From NCBI GenBank assembly GCA_937930275.1, contig CALGLM010000039.1, positions 1-6,065 of the forward strand: a stretch of DNA of 6,065 nt, given 5' to 3'. The notes under the pieces are model-generated. The model was not told the DNA's origin, did no database searches, and saw only the letters and a list, made by a program, of their open reading frames with translations. A program made the translations under genes and the position numbers. Source of the DNA: an uncultured Ignavibacteria bacterium. Its GTDB lineage: Bacteria; Bacteroidota; Ignavibacteria; Ignavibacteriales; Melioribacteraceae. How positions within the stretch are numbered: position 1 is the first letter of the stretch; each line of letters opens with the position of its first letter. Shown one piece after another: positions 5,872 through 6,065 of the stretch.

Positions 5872-6065
5872 AATATTAATGTAAATAATTTTAAAGTAAA
5901 CCGGTAGAAATAGACAAAACTTAAATTTGTTAAGTTTAGCAGAAAGAGGAAGTCATTTTCTATTGGATAATTGAATAAAAGGAAACAAAAGACGGCTTTT
6001 TTGGTTGCAACATAGGTTTGGCGGTCTGGGTTTTCTGAATAAAGGTTTAATTAATTTATGAAAGT
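5872..6065. other. Non-coding tail with a G+C-richer patch; possible start of next gene
   Basis: No plus-strand frame of useful length is present. On the minus strand, roughly 60 codons are open across 5868-6050 but without an ATG or ribosome-binding site. The patch 5985-6037 is about 45% G+C by hand count, clearly above the surrounding spacer. It contains a small hairpin AAAAG-ACGG-CTTTT (5987-6000). An ATG at 6058, with AAAGG at 6041-6045 rather far upstream, could begin a gene that continues beyond the window. Confidence 0.4.
6013..6020 (+). promoter_or_regulatory. Possible -7 promoter box before a downstream gene
   Basis: TAGGTTTG fits the Bacteroidetes TAnnTTTG -7 consensus. A transcript start near 6026 would leave a leader of about 30 bases before the ATG at 6058. 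The nearest TTTG upstream (6000-6003) is only 9 bases away, too close for a normal -33 element. The call rests on one 8-base match. Confidence 0.25.

Noticed and set aside
5868..6050. Roughly 60-codon open stretch on the minus strand in the 3' spacer
   Set aside because: It has no ATG, no ribosome-binding site and a Phe/Leu-rich composition expected from reverse AT-rich DNA. A 17-codon ATG frame in another phase is too short to support.

Overview
The window looks like chromosomal DNA from a low-G+C member of the Bacteroidota/Chlorobiota group, most likely an Ignavibacteria-type lineage. The main clue is the last complete gene (4561-5832). It ends in a type A sorting domain of the type IX secretion system (T9SS) with the wording LSQNYPNPFNPNTNISFSLP, which is typical of Ignavibacteria and related phyla. 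Clear Shine-Dalgarno sites (AGGAG, AGGGG, GAGGTGA) precede several genes. Classical Bacteroidia use such sites little, so this also favours an Ignavibacteria-like host. The taxonomic call is an inference.

Layout: (1) 1-354 (+) is the 3' end of a gene whose product ends in a TonB C-terminal domain; its 5' part lies outside the window. (2) 356-958 (-) is a thioredoxin-fold protein with a single cysteine in a WCGDS motif. It converges on the TonB-domain gene, with one base between the two stop codons. (3) 959-1056 is a divergent intergenic region holding a perfect 21-bp inverted repeat and a possible minus-strand -7 promoter box. (4) 1057-4434 (+) is a tight three-gene unit. It encodes beta-phosphoglucomutase (pgmB), an exported serine hydrolase of the beta-lactamase/penicillin-binding family (ATGA overlap), and the ABC-F translation factor EttA (10-bp gap). 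It is closed by a strong hairpin at 4451-4481. (5) 4561-5832 (+) is a secreted T9SS cargo protein with its own ribosome-binding site, followed by a perfect 14-bp-stem hairpin. (6) 5872-6065 is non-coding as far as can be seen. It contains a relatively G+C-rich patch with a Bacteroidetes-like -7 box and a possible start codon at 6058.

Working together: the three-gene unit joins cytosolic sugar-phosphate metabolism, a periplasmic or exported hydrolase and energy-dependent control of translation. No single pathway links them, so co-transcription may reflect shared expression rather than a shared reaction. The TonB-domain protein, the exported hydrolase and the T9SS cargo all fit a diderm envelope. 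I found no mobile element, CRISPR array, tRNA, rRNA or phage gene, and no convincing new defence or biosynthetic system. The least explained parts are the operator-like palindrome at 1017-1037, the N-terminal domain of the T9SS cargo, and the patch at 5985-6037.
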